Below, one piece after another: positions 20,510-44,900 of a stretch of DNA of 64,000 nucleotides. Within the stretch, counting starts at the first letter, position 1. The number at the start of each line of letters is the position of its first letter. A program made the position numbers and the translations under genes. The notes below the pieces were generated by a model. It did not search any database and had not been told where the DNA came from. It saw nothing but the letters and a program-made list of their open reading frames with translations. This stretch comes from Pogonophryne albipinna (taxonomy: Eukaryota > Chordata > Actinopteri > Perciformes > Artedidraconidae): NCBI GenBank assembly GCA_028583405.1, contig CM053257.1, positions 30,673,293 through 30,737,292 on the forward strand, written 5' to 3'.

Positions 20510-21449
20510 CTGTCTGAAAGACCTCCAAAGACAACAGAACCCAGAAGGTCACCTCCCATGTAGGCCGTCTGTCCCATTTGCTTCAAAGACTGCTGATCAC
20601 ACACCAAATTCCACTAAAAAATATAGAACGCCGTTTCAGGCACAGGACAAGAAAATATTTATGTGCAAAGAAAAAAAAATGTAGTCCTACGTCAGATATT
20701 ATTGTGGATTTAATGTGAGTCATGTTATAGGTCCATCCATCGGAACATCCCTGCAGGTCAACATCCAAACCAGCGTTAGTGTCTCCCTCCTTCCCTGAAC
20801 TGGAGCTCCTGTTTTTTGTCAGGAGGTACCACTGTGGAGCCGCGTAACGCAAGCACCTCTCTGGCTTCCCTGTCTGGTCCAGCGGCACCGTGACCAGCAG
20901 CGCTTCCTCTGCATTCATCTGGGACTGAGACAGGTTTGTGTGTGCGTTGCAGAAGTGAGGGGGAACCAAAGCCACAAAGTTCTGCAGCAGGTTGTGACTG
21001 GCCATCAACATCACAGGTATGCAGAGAAGGGTCGTCTGCAGGACCTGGAAGCGTCCTGTGCTCCCTACCTGCTCCAAGAGTTCCCCAAACCCCATAGTGG
21101 TGTACTACAAAAACTCCACAAGTTAACTTTATGTTAATGACAGCAGATCTTGTTGTTGGTAGGTTCCTTTGGAAAACATAAAAGTAAATAGTAAGTTGTT
21201 CTAGCATCTGTGAAAATACCAAACATAAGGTGCAAGTATAAAGTATAATTTTTAAATGTTTGGATAATTTGAAATTCAAAAAGACTTACCTCCTGAATAA
21301 TCTTTTCTCAAAACATAAATATTAACAATAAGAATGCTGGCCTACAAAAAAATTGTGAATGTGGAGTCCTTGCCGTGCAGGAACAATGTCCGGATGAAGG
21401 GTTTCAGTGCAAGTGAGACCTTTTCCCTGCCCTTTTTTGGTTACCTAAC

Positions 21450-21656
21450 ATGAATGACATTACATTTCACTTGTTAGACGCTTTTATCCAAAGCGACTTA
21501 CATACATTCAGTACTGTGGGCGATCCCCACAGGAGCCATTTGGGGTGAAGTGTCTTGCCCAGGGTCACAACGACATGCTGACTGCAGTGGGACTCGAACT
21601 TGCTATCCCCTGATTCGTATTTCAGCACACTAATCCACTGAGCCACAGCCTCCCCT
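21450..21656 (+). repeat. Dispersed teleost repeat, copy 1
   Basis: Contains GACGCTTTTATCCAAAGCGA, AGTGTCTTGCCCAGGGTCAC and CTGCAGTGGGACTCGAACTT. A second copy at about 41795-41965 shares the last two blocks. It is a widespread fish interspersed repeat whose class I cannot fix. 21100-21450 and 21660-23480 show no gene; a TATA-like or promoter element for SLC22 exon 1 is not obvious. Confidence 0.65.
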
Positions 21657-23481
21657 AATGACAAGGTGATTTAGTGTGGCTGTGAATGTGAAGTCAAACA
21701 AACTGATTTGGTTTCAATAGTAACTTCTTTGTCAGTTTCTTTAATATGTTCTATAATTGTTTGCTTATTGACTTGTTTATAAATCACCACTATTTGTTCA
21801 CTGGTTCAAAGGAAGGACAGCAGTCAGACATTTGCAATCAGGTAAAGAGAAAATGGAAAACCAAAAGTAAGTGTTTGACAAAAATTGCAAAAGATTCTAT
21901 TCAACTATTCATTTGTACTTCAACACCATGACCTTTTCTCCTCCTCTGTCACCCTGTGTTAGAACACACATTGCAGTCAATAAGTGACTCTGATTTATCA
22001 ATAAGCAACAGTTGTATTCCAGGTAACTGAGAGTTATGAAACTTGACCCCTTAATAAAAAGTTAAAGAACAAAAAAATCTGAGACATGTCTGCCTGTTTC
22101 TGTTTCCTGGTGATTCGTTTTTTTCAGGAATGTGTGCTTTGTAGTGATCAGCATGAGATGTCAGACTGAATGAAGCAGAAGGTGAACAACAGTAAAACAA
22201 TAGTCAGTTTTTTCAGCTGCCAGACTCTGAAGGACAAAGATATGTACTTTTGATTTCCTCCTTCTTAGGGGCGTTATGTTTTAGTCTTTAAAGTTTGAGT
22301 ATTTGAAAGAATTTATAAAAGCATTTATACATGTTTTTTAAAAACTACAAAATAACTTTTAGGAAATGGAAAAACAGAGAAACAGTAGAAAGTGAAGAGT
22401 CTGGATTGAACAGACACAGATACATTTTATTGTTTTACAAAGAGAAAGGACTAGCACAATCCTCAACAAGCTGATATTCGCACAGGGTTTTAATGAGTAA
22501 CGAAAGACAAGAGAGTGTAAAAATGTACGAGCAAGAAAGTGCTTCACACAGCAGTTATGGTAAATTGGTTTAAATGTAGAGAAAATGCTCCACTCATGTT
22601 ATCAAAGTGGAAGATTCAGGGAGGAGCCTTAGTCAGCACTAAAACATGTTACAGTGGAGGCTGATAATGCGAAGTGAATACACATTGACCTTTTGATGCT
22701 GCTAATTAAAATGCTAACATGCTGATGATTAGCAGGGTTACCCTGTTCACTGTCTTAGTTAGCATTAGCTTGCCTTATGGTGCTGCTAGATTAAGTAAGG
22801 GGAGGACTATTGTTATTCAAATTCACAATTGTAATGTTGTTGCGAGAGGAGAGTCAAATTGCTGATACTATTTCACCCACAACTGCACCCACATATCCCT
22901 CGGCCAACATTTAGAAATAGCTTAGAGGGGCCTGTCACCTCAATCTCTCCTCTCCATGAGGCCCTGAATCTGAGCCCATAGCTGCTTGTGAGGCAGATGT
23001 AAGGGTATTTTTTACACAATACATTTGAAATGATGATATGAAAGCATGACGTTTCAGCTACTGCAAGATATTCATTTACGGACCCACTTACAGAGTCATG
23101 AAGAGCAATGAAACTAATAAAGGATTTATTTGATTGTCCTTGATCCTCAGTTATCCATATCTGTTAAATGTTTAATGCAGGTTTGGGCTTTAAACCTGTT
23201 AAATCCAGAGACAGGGCAATGAGGAGTTATCTTAGAATGTATTACACCAGTAACCCCTGAGTTAAACACTGCAAACAAGTTAAGAGACAGCGCAGACGTT
23301 GTATTCGCTCGCTTGCTTTGTGGCTCTTGCTCTCATAAACAAAAGGAGGCGAACACACAAAACTTTGAACTTTCACTTGCAGCTCTAAGATACAAATATA
23401 AATGTAAATGTTTTTTTGTTAAAATCTATATTATTGATAAGTAGCTATGCCATGCTTTTGTCTTCTGATTTAATGAACAAG

Positions 23482-23779
<298 letters not shown>

Positions 23780-24947
23780 ATAAGCCATTACTGGCACACG
23801 CAAAGGAGCCATTGAAGAATCGATTGAGGTCACAGGGGTGCACAGCTGGATCAGCGGGACAGAGTAACCATCCGTCCGTTTAGCTTATTCCCCTCAACTG
23901 TTCACTAGGTAGCAACAGCTCCTCCTAAAGGCCATTCAGAGAACTTCATTTATCCCTCAGAAAGCTCTGAGGCCTGCATGGGAATGCTCTTTCTGTCACT
24001 ATAAGACTTAAGAGAGGTGTTGTTTGGGGAGTATTCCTTGTATGATGCTAGGGTCTAAGGACAGAGGGTGTCATATTGTGTACAGACTTTAAATCCCCCC
24101 TGTGAGACAAATTAGAAATGTTTTAATGGATTGATCACTGGACATTTGCTCTGCTATTTTTTTCCTTGTCTTCTAACATCTTGGGCCCAAGTTGGAAATT
24201 TTTTTTTTTTTTATTTAACATGTTATTTTAGTTTCTTTGACAGTCAAACAAACATTTTGTCATCAAATATGATCCTTTTAGTGACACATGTTGTATGCAG
24301 ATATGACATTTAAAGGGCTGGAATGAGATAACAGTGATGTTGATGATCCATTGCTTTGGTATGCTATCTTTAGTTGGAGGAAATAAACGCCCTTGATAAC
24401 TTTGGCATTTGTTTACTGCCTCTGACTGCATTGAGATACGTGTTGCCTTCACTGCCACAGTGCTGAAGTCCTCTGCTGAGCGATCTGCTGCTGCTGTGGT
24501 CATCCAGGGGACTGTGGGGCCACGGCTTCATCAAACACGCTATCTAGTGTTTTTTTTTGTGTTGCACCTCTTAACTCTGCTCCATATGTTCCCAATATGT
24601 GCATTAGATAAGGCAGTTGGTACATATTGGATCTACCCAATATCTGTGTGTTTTGGCTGCCAGGTCATATTAAATAACATTATGTCATAGTCTGTACCTT
24701 TTCGTACAGATAATAAACACACTTGATGCCTTTTTAAATGGCCAATGAACCCAAAATCTGAATCTGAGGATTATAGTTATTGAATGAATGTTAAATTTTC
24801 ACAACACTGTCCACTGATTGGACCACAGATTTTCTGCTTACTGAATTGTACACATTTTATTTAAATCAACATTTGACCACAAAATACAACAAAATGCCCA
24901 TGTTTAATTAAATGCATATTTAATTTGCTTTTAGGATATTTCTTTAA

Positions 24948-25693
24948 AGGTCCCATGTCATGCTTTTTCGGTTATTAGCCGTCCCCTTGTGTGTTATGTA
25001 GCTTTTTCTGCATGTAAACAGTCTGCAAAGTCACAAACCCTCTAAGTACACCCTGTAGCGAGTAAAACTCTAACACAGAAAATACCTGTCTATGCTGCCC
25101 CAGAACGCCTCGTTGGAGATTTTTCTTTTTCCATTTTTTTCTTCCTGGTGACGTGACCATACCCAGGTCCAAATGGACCAATCCGTGGAGCTCCTCACAG
25201 ACACACACACTCAGCCTTATCTTTTCTCAGCCTCGGCTCCGTGGATCTCCACTAACAGTTTGCCACACACTCACGTGAGTGTGCTGAGGCTGAGTCTCGC
25301 TGTCTGGCAGCAACCAGGAAACGACACCAGTAATCCAGCTCACACTGTCCGCTCCTCGAGCGGAGCAACGAGCCCTGCAACGTCCCGCCAACACGGCACC
25401 CAGACCCCACGCAGCATTCTCATCTGTTTGTGATTACTGGTGTCATTTTCTGGTTGCTAACAAACGCCATTGTAACACATAAACACACATCAGAGCACAG
25501 TGGGCTCATAGGGAGGGGGGGCAGGAGCTCCAACAAGGCGTGTAGGACAGAGAGTGAATACACATACTATAAGATGCTGTATGAGAAACCAATGTGATTT
25601 TGGAACATTGAACAATGTAAATCTATTAGAGATCTATTAGTAGACCTCAACAATGGAATTATGATTTGTAGAAATGGCCATGACATGGGACCT
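24948..25693. mobile_element. Non-autonomous TTAA element (746 bp)
   Basis: The terminal inverted repeats AGGTCCCATGTCATG are flanked by TTAA at 24944-24947 and 25694-25697. The interior is GC-richer with an inner inverted repeat (CCAGGAAACGACACCAGTAA against TTACTGGTGTCATTTTCTGG). No transposase. It resembles the Kolobok/piggyBac-type MITEs common in fish. 23780-24940 holds no recognisable gene. Confidence 0.8.
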
Positions 25694-25953
25694 TTAAGAT
25701 TCACTGATTACAATTATGTGTTGCCCACTGTGCTATTGTTGGTTACCAAAATAATTTGATTTGGTTCTTAGGCTATAGTGAAATTGGCCATTGTTCATGT
25801 AATATGCTTGGAAATACAATTATTGCACAATAATAATGTGCAAATGTATTCTTCAGTTTACAATTTAAATGTTCTGGAAACATGGCTTTCCCTCAAACAG
25901 AATGGAAAAAGCTATACAAACTCACGCAGGCTGTCTTGGTATTTAAGATGTAT

Positions 25954-25959
25954 TTTATT
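25954..25959 (-). terminator. Candidate pygm polyadenylation signal
   Basis: AATAAA on the minus strand, 317 bp after the pygm stop. Another AATAAA overlaps the stop codon itself (26272-26277) but would leave almost no 3' UTR. The choice is inference. Confidence 0.35.
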
Positions 25960-26275
25960 CAGAATGGCTCTGAGTGGAAGTACAAGAGTTAATATTTTTC
26001 TACAAAAAATATCACAGATCACTTCACAAAAGCCCACCACGAGGATCTATTAACCATATTGTAGATCTGCATGCATGAAGAATGTAAACTTAGTCAAAGA
26101 GTCGTGTGACACACACTGTAGTAACGCAGGAAGCATTTGATGCTTTTCCCTCTCAGAGGCAGGTTTGTGGTGGCTTTTACCAGCCGCTCAGTATCTGACA
26201 AACTGACTCTTAATGCGTCTGGTTGTGATACAAGCAGGGAAACTCGGGCCGTTGTGGCATCATGTGGAAAGTTTA

Positions 26276-36795
<10,520 letters not shown>

Positions 36796-36904
36796 GGTGG
36801 CACAAGTTGCAGCAGCTCAGGGCTCTTGACTCTGGCAGAATGTAAACGGAGAGACAGCAGGCACACAGCAGAGAGGCGCCCACAGCACCGGATCGGGGTC
36901 GGCA

Positions 36905-36911
36905 TTTTAAA
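36905..36911 (-). promoter_or_regulatory. TATA-like box of pygm
   Basis: TTTAAAA on the minus strand, about 110 bp upstream of the ATG. A start site about 30 bp downstream would give a 5' UTR of roughly 80 nt within exon 1. Inferred from position; no transcript evidence. Confidence 0.4.
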
Positions 36912-38965
36912 GCCACAACTATGAATATTAAGTAGAGGGTGGAGCAGAGTGTGTGTATATTAGGGGAAAAGGTGGGGTTTAGCTGGAGGACAGATGTTAT
37001 GTAACACAAGTGGCCCATCTTGGATTAGCTACATGACATTTTGGAGGATGTTTACAGCACATCTTTTAATATATATAACAGGGTGGGTACTTTTCAGATT
37101 TCTCATTTGATTTGCACTGGTCATATCCAATCATTTTAGAGTCAACCTGATCAAAGCAGTATGCACAATATATATCTTCCTATTGGGAAAGTTAGTATTC
37201 TCTGCCATGCTTGTATTTCACTGTTACATAAAGGGTAATTGTGATGTTAACAAAGCTGCCGACCTAAAACAACCTAATGATTGAAATTATAACATAAAAT
37301 CTGAATATTATCTTTTATCTTTTTCAATGTGTAACTATGTCCCTGTCTGCCAGTTTGATGCATTGTCTGATTTTGTAGAAAGAATACGTGCAGTGATAAT
37401 ATCCGGCAGCTACAGTGGCTAACTTGTTTTTCTCCCCATAGTTGGCAGGGGTACCTTGGCCAGCAGATGGTAACGATAAATATTAGATTAAATGTATTTT
37501 TTGCAACTAAAAGGCAAAAAGCACTGTCAGCTAATTCTCATATTGTGTAGCATGATGACACTGTGTGTTCCTGCATTAGAAGGCAGTTACAGGACGAAGT
37601 TCATTAAGCAGGCTTGAAACCTGAACTGCAGTATAGAGATTTTAAACATTAACATGCCGTCGTATCACTTTAAAAGTACTGTAAGTTTTTATCAACCAGC
37701 ATTCCAGATCTATGTAGATCACATCTGTTCAAGAGCCCAGAGCAATATCAGACACAAAAGCAGCTGCAGCAGAGCTAGTATACCCGCTCTATTTACAGTT
37801 GTCACTCTAGCAAACCAAACTATCAGGAAGTCTTGACCTTCTATAAATAGTATCTCTGACCCAGTCCCAAAGGCCATGATATTTGAAAGGCATATCTAGT
37901 TAATGTCAGCATGCGCCGGCAGAGAACACTAGTCTACTATGAGTCGGACTGCAGCATATGGGTGGAGGCTGAGCCGCTCGGGATGCAGTAACGCACACTT
38001 GTTTGAGGGGGGCTCCTGCCTGGAATTGGTTAAAAGCGGGATGAAAGAGTGACTATTACTTTAATGGCAAGATGTACTGGACTGCACTGCACTTTGGATA
38101 AATGTTGACAGGAAAAGTACTGGGAGTAACATCATTGCGTCTTTCTAACCATTTGCAAAGATAAAAAACAAAGGATGCTTTTGTCAAACAAACAAAACAG
38201 CTGAATATAAATCAAATTAGCGCTGGTGGTTAAGGCTGATGGCGGCGCTTCAGGACAATTTATGCATTATTTGAAGAATTGTAAGAACTTCCATGGCATA
38301 TTAACGCTGTCTACACCATTTCCTATTATGTTTCTTTTAATATGTCTGCATACCAAATGACCCCCAGAACAGAGGGACCATCACACAGCAGATGACAGAG
38401 ATTGAAGCTGGCATGCCCCCGATTTGTCTATTATGATGAGCAAATTATGTTCTTACATGTCTACTGGCTGTTCTGTCAAATGGTACATCAAGCATTTCAA
38501 GACCACACTGAATGAATGCACTGCCTGATGGAAACTGTGAAAAAACAACAACAACAGTATTCTTGATGGGAAGGCAGATTTTCAACAACAATGGAGTTAT
38601 TGTGACAGTCTAGCCTCCATGTGCCATCCCAATGTGACCAGTTTATTTCTTTTCTATAATCCCTTTATTTTCTATCTACAATATGGGACTGTCTAAAACT
38701 GTTATTTATCTCCATGAAATAATCAGGAAAACACATGGAAGTCTAATTAATTTGTGATTATAATTTAACTCCTAAGAGAATATTAAGTTAATTAACGATG
38801 ATGTTAATGAATGCTCTGATTGTCTAACAGTAACCACAGTTGTTAAGGTGCCTGAGTAGCAAAAAAAAGGTTTGAATGAGTGACAGTCGCTGGTGAAGCC
38901 AGGTGGGCTGGTGCAAACTGGGATTTGTGTGCAGTAATCCCTTCGGGTAGCAACTTGTTTATTTG

Positions 38966-39414
38966 TTGTCCCTATTATGCTTTTGTGGGGTTTTCCCTTT
39001 CCTGTAGTGTGTTATATAGGTTTTTGCGCATTGAATGGTCTGCAAAAGCTCAAATCCTTGAGTTTCTCTCCCACACACTTTTTCCTGAAACGCCCCCATT
39101 TAACCCCTTTGTTTACTTACGGAACAAAGTGACATCAAGATGTAACACTCACACTGCTATTGGCTAGCGTTCCCACACATTGTACGTGATAGGCTAAGGC
39201 GCGGTACATCTCTAAGTGGTTGACCAATCACAACAGAGCCGGTCAGCTAACCAATCAGAGCAGACTGGGCTCTGGTTTCAGACAGAGGGTGAAAAGAGGT
39301 GCTGCAGCACAGGCAGTATGAGAAGAATAAAGAGCTTTTGGACACTAAAGCATGTAATTATGTCACAGTAGAGGCAAACAAATATGAACCGGAAATCAGA
39401 ATAATAGGGCCCCT
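38966..39414. mobile_element. Degenerate TTAA-type MITE
   Basis: Left TGTCCCTATTATGC; right end ATAATAGGGCCCCTTTAA. It is related to the 27825-28284 element (shared CCTATTATGC end) but the left terminus is eroded. Confidence 0.6.
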
Positions 39415-41794
39415 TTAAACATTGCTGTTTATTTTTTCTCCTTTTTTATTTTTTAAATACAGTATGTGTGTAGGCATAGCAGGGAGTCAAATCATGAAGG
39501 AAAAATACCCTTTGTGTTGATAACTCTAATGTTGAAAATTGGTGTGGAATGTGCTTATACAAGGAAGAGTAAGTTGGCTTCTAACATCATTTCTGGGTTG
39601 AGTTTGGTGGGCAAAATGTAGATTTTAAACTCCCATGAAAGCATCCATTTTAAACAAAGGTATTATATTGTTATCTGGGTTTTTTATGTTGTATATATGT
39701 ATAGGAACTATCTATTTTTAAATACCTTATTGATGAGATCTTTGTTTTTAGCGCTAAACAACAAGAGCTCAGGAGATTTTATTTTCTGCCAAACTTTACA
39801 ATTCAAAATATGAAGCTGACATTTCAGGAATACCTCCCTTCACACGGTCGTAAGTGTATCTGAAAGCTGTCACACAGTGTTACATGTACAGGTGCAAGCT
39901 ACGTCTGGCACCTCCATATCCTTGACATCACATTGGACGCCATCCTTTACATAGGCATTGGGTTTTTTTCATTGATCCCTTTTCCTTTCTCCTTTTTATT
40001 TTCTTTGTTCTCTTGTATGTGGCTAGCAGGCAAATTCAGCTTTTCACCAGGTGAAGAATGAAATATATTCTTCATTTACACAACACGAGGTATCAGTAGT
40101 CATGGGATTTGCTTCAAAGGAAGCAAAGCGTGAACAAAATTGAAATGAGACTTGTCAGATTGAAGTGTGATTCATTAATAAACAAGTAAAAATAGGTAGC
40201 GCGTGGTTGAGGGGAAACATGCCAACACACTCTGCATGAGGCCAGATAGTGAGAGAGTGTGTGCAACTTTAATGTCTCTTTTTAAACTTTTTTTTTTTAA
40301 ATATTGTCTACGTTCAACAAACCCATGTCTGCTTTCCTAATATACATGTGAGAGCATCTAAGCAACCCAATAATTGCATCTTAATTTGATCTGGCTTTAA
40401 TTTTCTCTTGCCTCAGTCACACATTGACTCCCAGACATCCTCATTGTAACAAGCAGTCTGTTAGGAAAGCTGTTCCTTTTCTTGCCTGGAGAATATGAGC
40501 ATCTTTGTTTACATCTCACCAACAATTATGGACTTGAGGTATTACACCTACCACTTGGCACACATGTGTTCCTTTACATGAAGCTGCAGCAAGCAATTGT
40601 TAATATGCCTCAGTGTTTCCCTTTCTGTGATGTATTGTATTTTTACAAGTTGCTAAGTTAAACATTTGTTATACTAAACTGAAAATCTGAAGTACTCAAT
40701 TCAGATTTCATGCACCGTGAAATGATGTATCTCTGCTCTCCCTGCCATTTCTAATAATGACAAACACGATCAGTATTATTGTTTGTGTTTGTGTAATACA
40801 ATTTTATCTCTGATGGTGGTAAAAAGGCATTTAATTGCATCCGCGCTGAACATTTCTGTTGTGTCGAGTTAAAAGGGTGTTGTGTTTGCTGAATACCAAT
40901 CATCTGATTTGCATTGCATTTCTTGATGGCAATGAATCACAGAACAGTCGGTTCACTGGGATGTTGTTTGGTTGCAGTGTTTTATTCTCTGGGTTAAACG
41001 CTTTATTTTGTCACTCTCTGAACCTGTCAACATGGGGACAAGAGGAATACTGTCACCTGGTGGTAAATCTGCTAATGCCACATGAAAAAAAACACCAGCT
41101 TTGTTGTGTATTAAGTAGACTGAAGAAGCACAAACAGCATTAGCAGCTACAAGGTGGAGATTTGCCAAGAAATTCAATGTGCGTATATACTGTACATCAA
41201 TTTCATATATAGTTAAGTTTGCTCATGAAGGAAAACCTACAGTCTAGGAAAACAGATGTCTAATGTCTTCTCTGGCTCTGGAGAAACCCTGATGATGATG
41301 AATTAAATTTAATTTCGACTGCTAAATTGCATTATTTGAAACGTGGGTTCTGTAGTTTTTTTTGTGTTCTTTTCTTAACTCAGAGCAGGGACTAAAAGTC
41401 AGGGTAAAGTTATACATTGATAATACAAACTGCTAACTTGATTGATTACTGAAGTAAACATCTTGTCTTTGAGTTTAACGTCTCCATAGTTAGTTTCAAG
41501 ACATCTTCAATCCTCATGATGTTCATTTTATAAATGATGGTCCCATTTAGAGTAAAATCGCCTACAAAACAGGTACAGCTTTAGGGTAGGGCTACAACAG
41601 TGTCACCCAGTTTGTCTGCGAACGACTTCTACCCTTTCAGAGTGTGGTTTATGTTCATGAAGGTCATTTGTAACATTTTGGTCGCCAATAAATTCATTTT
41701 CAGCATTTGGTTTTACTTTGCTCTTGTGTCTTCTGCTTTCAGAAAAACAAGACGCCCAAAGTCCAAGCATCAAAACTGAACATTTACATTCCAT

Positions 41795-41965
41795 GTCACT
41801 TGTATCCAGTGACTTACATTCAGTCCTGTGGGCAATCTCCAGAGGAGCAATTTGAGGTGAAGTGTCTTGGACACAACAACATGCTGACTGCAGTGGGACT
41901 CGAACTTGCTCTCCCCTCGATCTGAAGATCAGCACCCTAACCCCCACTGAGCCACAGCCTGCCAT
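41795..41965 (+). repeat. Dispersed teleost repeat, copy 2
   Basis: Shares GTGACTTACATTCAGT-like, GAAGTGTCTTG and CTGCAGTGGGACTCGAACTT with 21450-21656, in the same orientation, diverged and truncated at its 5' side. Confidence 0.65.
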
Positions 41966-44900
41966 CACTGTAACAATGTAAAATGTGTATTTATACTCCT
42001 AAAGATAAAACAAATTATTATGATAAATGCACAAGTAAATCATCATTTGGCGTAAAGGGAACAGCTGCGAGTTTTCAGGAAAGAAGTAAAATATATTCTC
42101 TCACTCCTTTTTAAAACTCAGATAAGACCCCAGGATTGTGTGGGTGTGCACAGACTTTGCTTGATTGACAGCTCCCTCAATCTGTTGCCCCTGTTAAGGC
42201 AGGAAAACTAACAACCCTATCACAGAACTCCCTGCATAGTTCCCATCTTCACCTGAATATTATATCTTTTATTTGTCTATGATGATCTCATATTACTTTT
42301 ACAAAACACCAGTACATGCATTACCAAAGCAATGAAATTAGTCAGAGGAGATTTAAATCAGTGAAAGATATATACAGTCATATGAATAACACTGCACTTT
42401 AATAACTCATTAATGTGTCATCCATGTTCACCTATTAATCAATATTGCAAGCTCTTGCAAAGCAATTTATGTAACACTTATTGGATTTTAGTTAGTTTGG
42501 TACTCTGAGACTTAATAAGACCTTCATTACTTTCACCGCACTTCTGCTGACTGGTTGTTATCTGGTCTGTTTTGAATATTAACTGCTTAATTATACCAAG
42601 CAAATCGCAACTGCACAACAGAGGGTAACACGAGAACTGCAAAAGCCACATTCATTTTCTCAGCTGGTGAAAACAAGAAGACTATCCTGCAATTTGCTGC
42701 TATATCCAAGAATTTAAATAACATGCATTATTTGCTTGAGTCTCAAGGGCTTTCTTTTTAATACGATTGTTGCTTAATAATTTATTGAAATGGAAGATGT
42801 GTCTGCACAACAGATAAGCACAAATATGTCCTCATGTAGGATGCAGAGCTTCACTCTGCCTTACAGCAGAATACAAATCAATAATTGCCTTAGACAGGTC
42901 TGTAAAACATACAGACAACTGTTTTTGTGTTTGGTGCAGAAATATCACTGTTGTTGACAATAAAAGTGTGTATTGGAAAGAGTATTATTGTGTCACATAG
43001 GTGGGACAAATAGATAACAGCTGGGTGGCCAAACATCATAATGTCTTAATGCTTTAGAGTGAAACCCACTTGTTAGGTTCTACATGTGTTCTCTTATCAT
43101 TATTAAATGTGTGCACAGTAATTCTACATTAACACAACATTCATAATGCTCTACAAGCTAGCAGCAGTGCCAGGTTGATATTAAGCAGTGTTTTGAACTG
43201 AATGCTAACGCCAGCATGCTAACATGTTGGTCAATTCAAGTCAGTTCTATTCAGCCCAATATCACAAATCAACAAGCTCATGGAAAGAAAACGAGTAAGG
43301 ATCCCTCTTTCTTGACATACAGACATGCAATAGATAATGATGAGTACAGCTTAAAAAAACAACATCACAAACATTAAAGCATGTTCATAGTCTGTCTAGC
43401 GGAAATAATAGTAACATTTAGTTAGCAGCATTTTAGCCTGCTAACCTTTGCTACCTCGACACGAATTACAGCTGATGCTAAAGCAGCCGTTTAGCCAAAA
43501 ACTAAAGATTTAACTGATTGTGAGCAACATGAGGGAAGCAGAGCAGTAAGGGGACAACCAAAAACCACAAAACTCCTATAAATTACATACATAGCAATCC
43601 ATCTATAGGAGGTTTTGAGTTATTTCACTCCAAAAATAAATAGTCATAGTAAATTGCATTGGGAGCTGTATGTGTACTTGTATGGCATTTATTCTTCTCT
43701 TATGTTCTGGTGTTGTATTATTATTGCAGCCCCTGTACTGTACATGACATTGTGCCTTACATTTTGAAAAAAAAAAGTATAATACAGCCTGTAGTTAATT
43801 TGCTATAGCATTTGAGATCTTTAACCAAAAATGATGTAATCGGATAAGGTTATTAATATTCTTTCTGCTTTCTGGCTCAACTAACTTTGATTGCTTGTAC
43901 CTTGACTGCATGGACTATAATTGTCTGCTTGCACAATGGTTTTGGATGCATTTTATTGTTGATGGAAGTGAACCAACTATTTTTTACAATCTTATACTAA
44001 AATAGCCATCAATGGAGCTGCACCTCCACTGTGGCTTAAAATAATGTTAAAATAAAACGGATGGTGAGCAATTACAAAGACAGCCCCACTTAAAATTAAG
44101 AGAAGTCCTTTAAATGACATGTTGCTGTATCCATACTGTGCATTGTTTTAAATAACAGCTTGCTTGTCTCCTAAAATCTTCTTAAAATCTCCAGAATACA
44201 GCAGAGATGTTGAGTCAGAATATGAAATGTTTTAAAGCACATTTTCCTCATGCTGATGATATGGCTATTAAAATCAAGTGTTGACAGCGACGCTATGTAT
44301 CCAGCAATATCTCTGTCACATGTTCTGCTAGTGAAAAGCAAAGCGCTAATGGAGAGCTGAACATTTTCCTCTTCAGATGATTTGGTTTTTATTCTAACAG
44401 GAAGGCAAGAGGGTAAACTTTGTAATTTACTACTTTTTATTTAGATATTCATGTTATTTTTCGGGTTAAAAGCTTAAAAAGCACCCTTGAAAAAATAGCA
44501 CAAGGACACATTTAGGTCTCTGGTGCTCTGACATTTGAGGTCATCAGATTGAAGACACTTTAGAAATCATTAAGAGACATGCAATCATGTTTGTTTTTTA
44601 CAATTATTGGGAATAAATAGAGCCTTTTCTGTGCCTTATTTAAAGAATGAAGGTGCCACATTTGCAGCTCCCCAATCAATATCACAAAATGCACAATTGT
44701 TATGCTCATCTGCCCATTTTCAAAGTTGCGATTTTGCATTTGTACTTCACTAAAGAAACTCCTTTTTTATTATTTATTAAACAAGAACCCACATTAATTC
44801 AGTTAATATTTAATCGCTACAAATCTTAGTCCCAGCATAACTATCCAAGATTTGAGAGAAGAACTACAAAGTATATCAAACCGTGTCTTCTCTGCCAAAT

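Larger units (their letters stand above)
7686..21095 (-). pseudogene. SLC22-family organic-ion transporter, disrupted gene
   Basis: SLC22 proteins are 12-TM plasma-membrane facilitators of organic anions/cations. Exons: 1 (20691-21095, starts MGFGELLEQVG, with the large extracellular loop and N-glycosylation sites NLS, NRS, NMT); 2 (20510-20613, WNLVCDQ...GGLSDR); 4 (16345-16507, EWIPTSVR...GYCYTVGQL); 5 in two pieces (16167-16255, [10 protein letters not shown]; 8135-8169, GRKEEGEKIDMK); 6 (7918-8033, ETMKKEM...LDLFRTPT); 7 partial (7686-7823, [29 protein letters not shown]). Lengths of exons 2 and 5 (104 and 124 nt) match those I recall for the family. Lesions: no exon 3 found; exon 4 lacks a GT donor in the expected frame (CTCAG|ATGCC); exon 5 carries an 8-kb insertion that supplies an immediate TAG; exon 7 is truncated by the element ending at 7685; exons 8-10 are absent or lie left of the window. 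The family is secure, the exact paralogue unknown. Confidence 0.87.

Noticed and set aside
20776..21279. Second minus-strand ORF overlapping SLC22 exon 1
   Set aside because: Out of frame with the recognisable transporter sequence; a shadow ORF.
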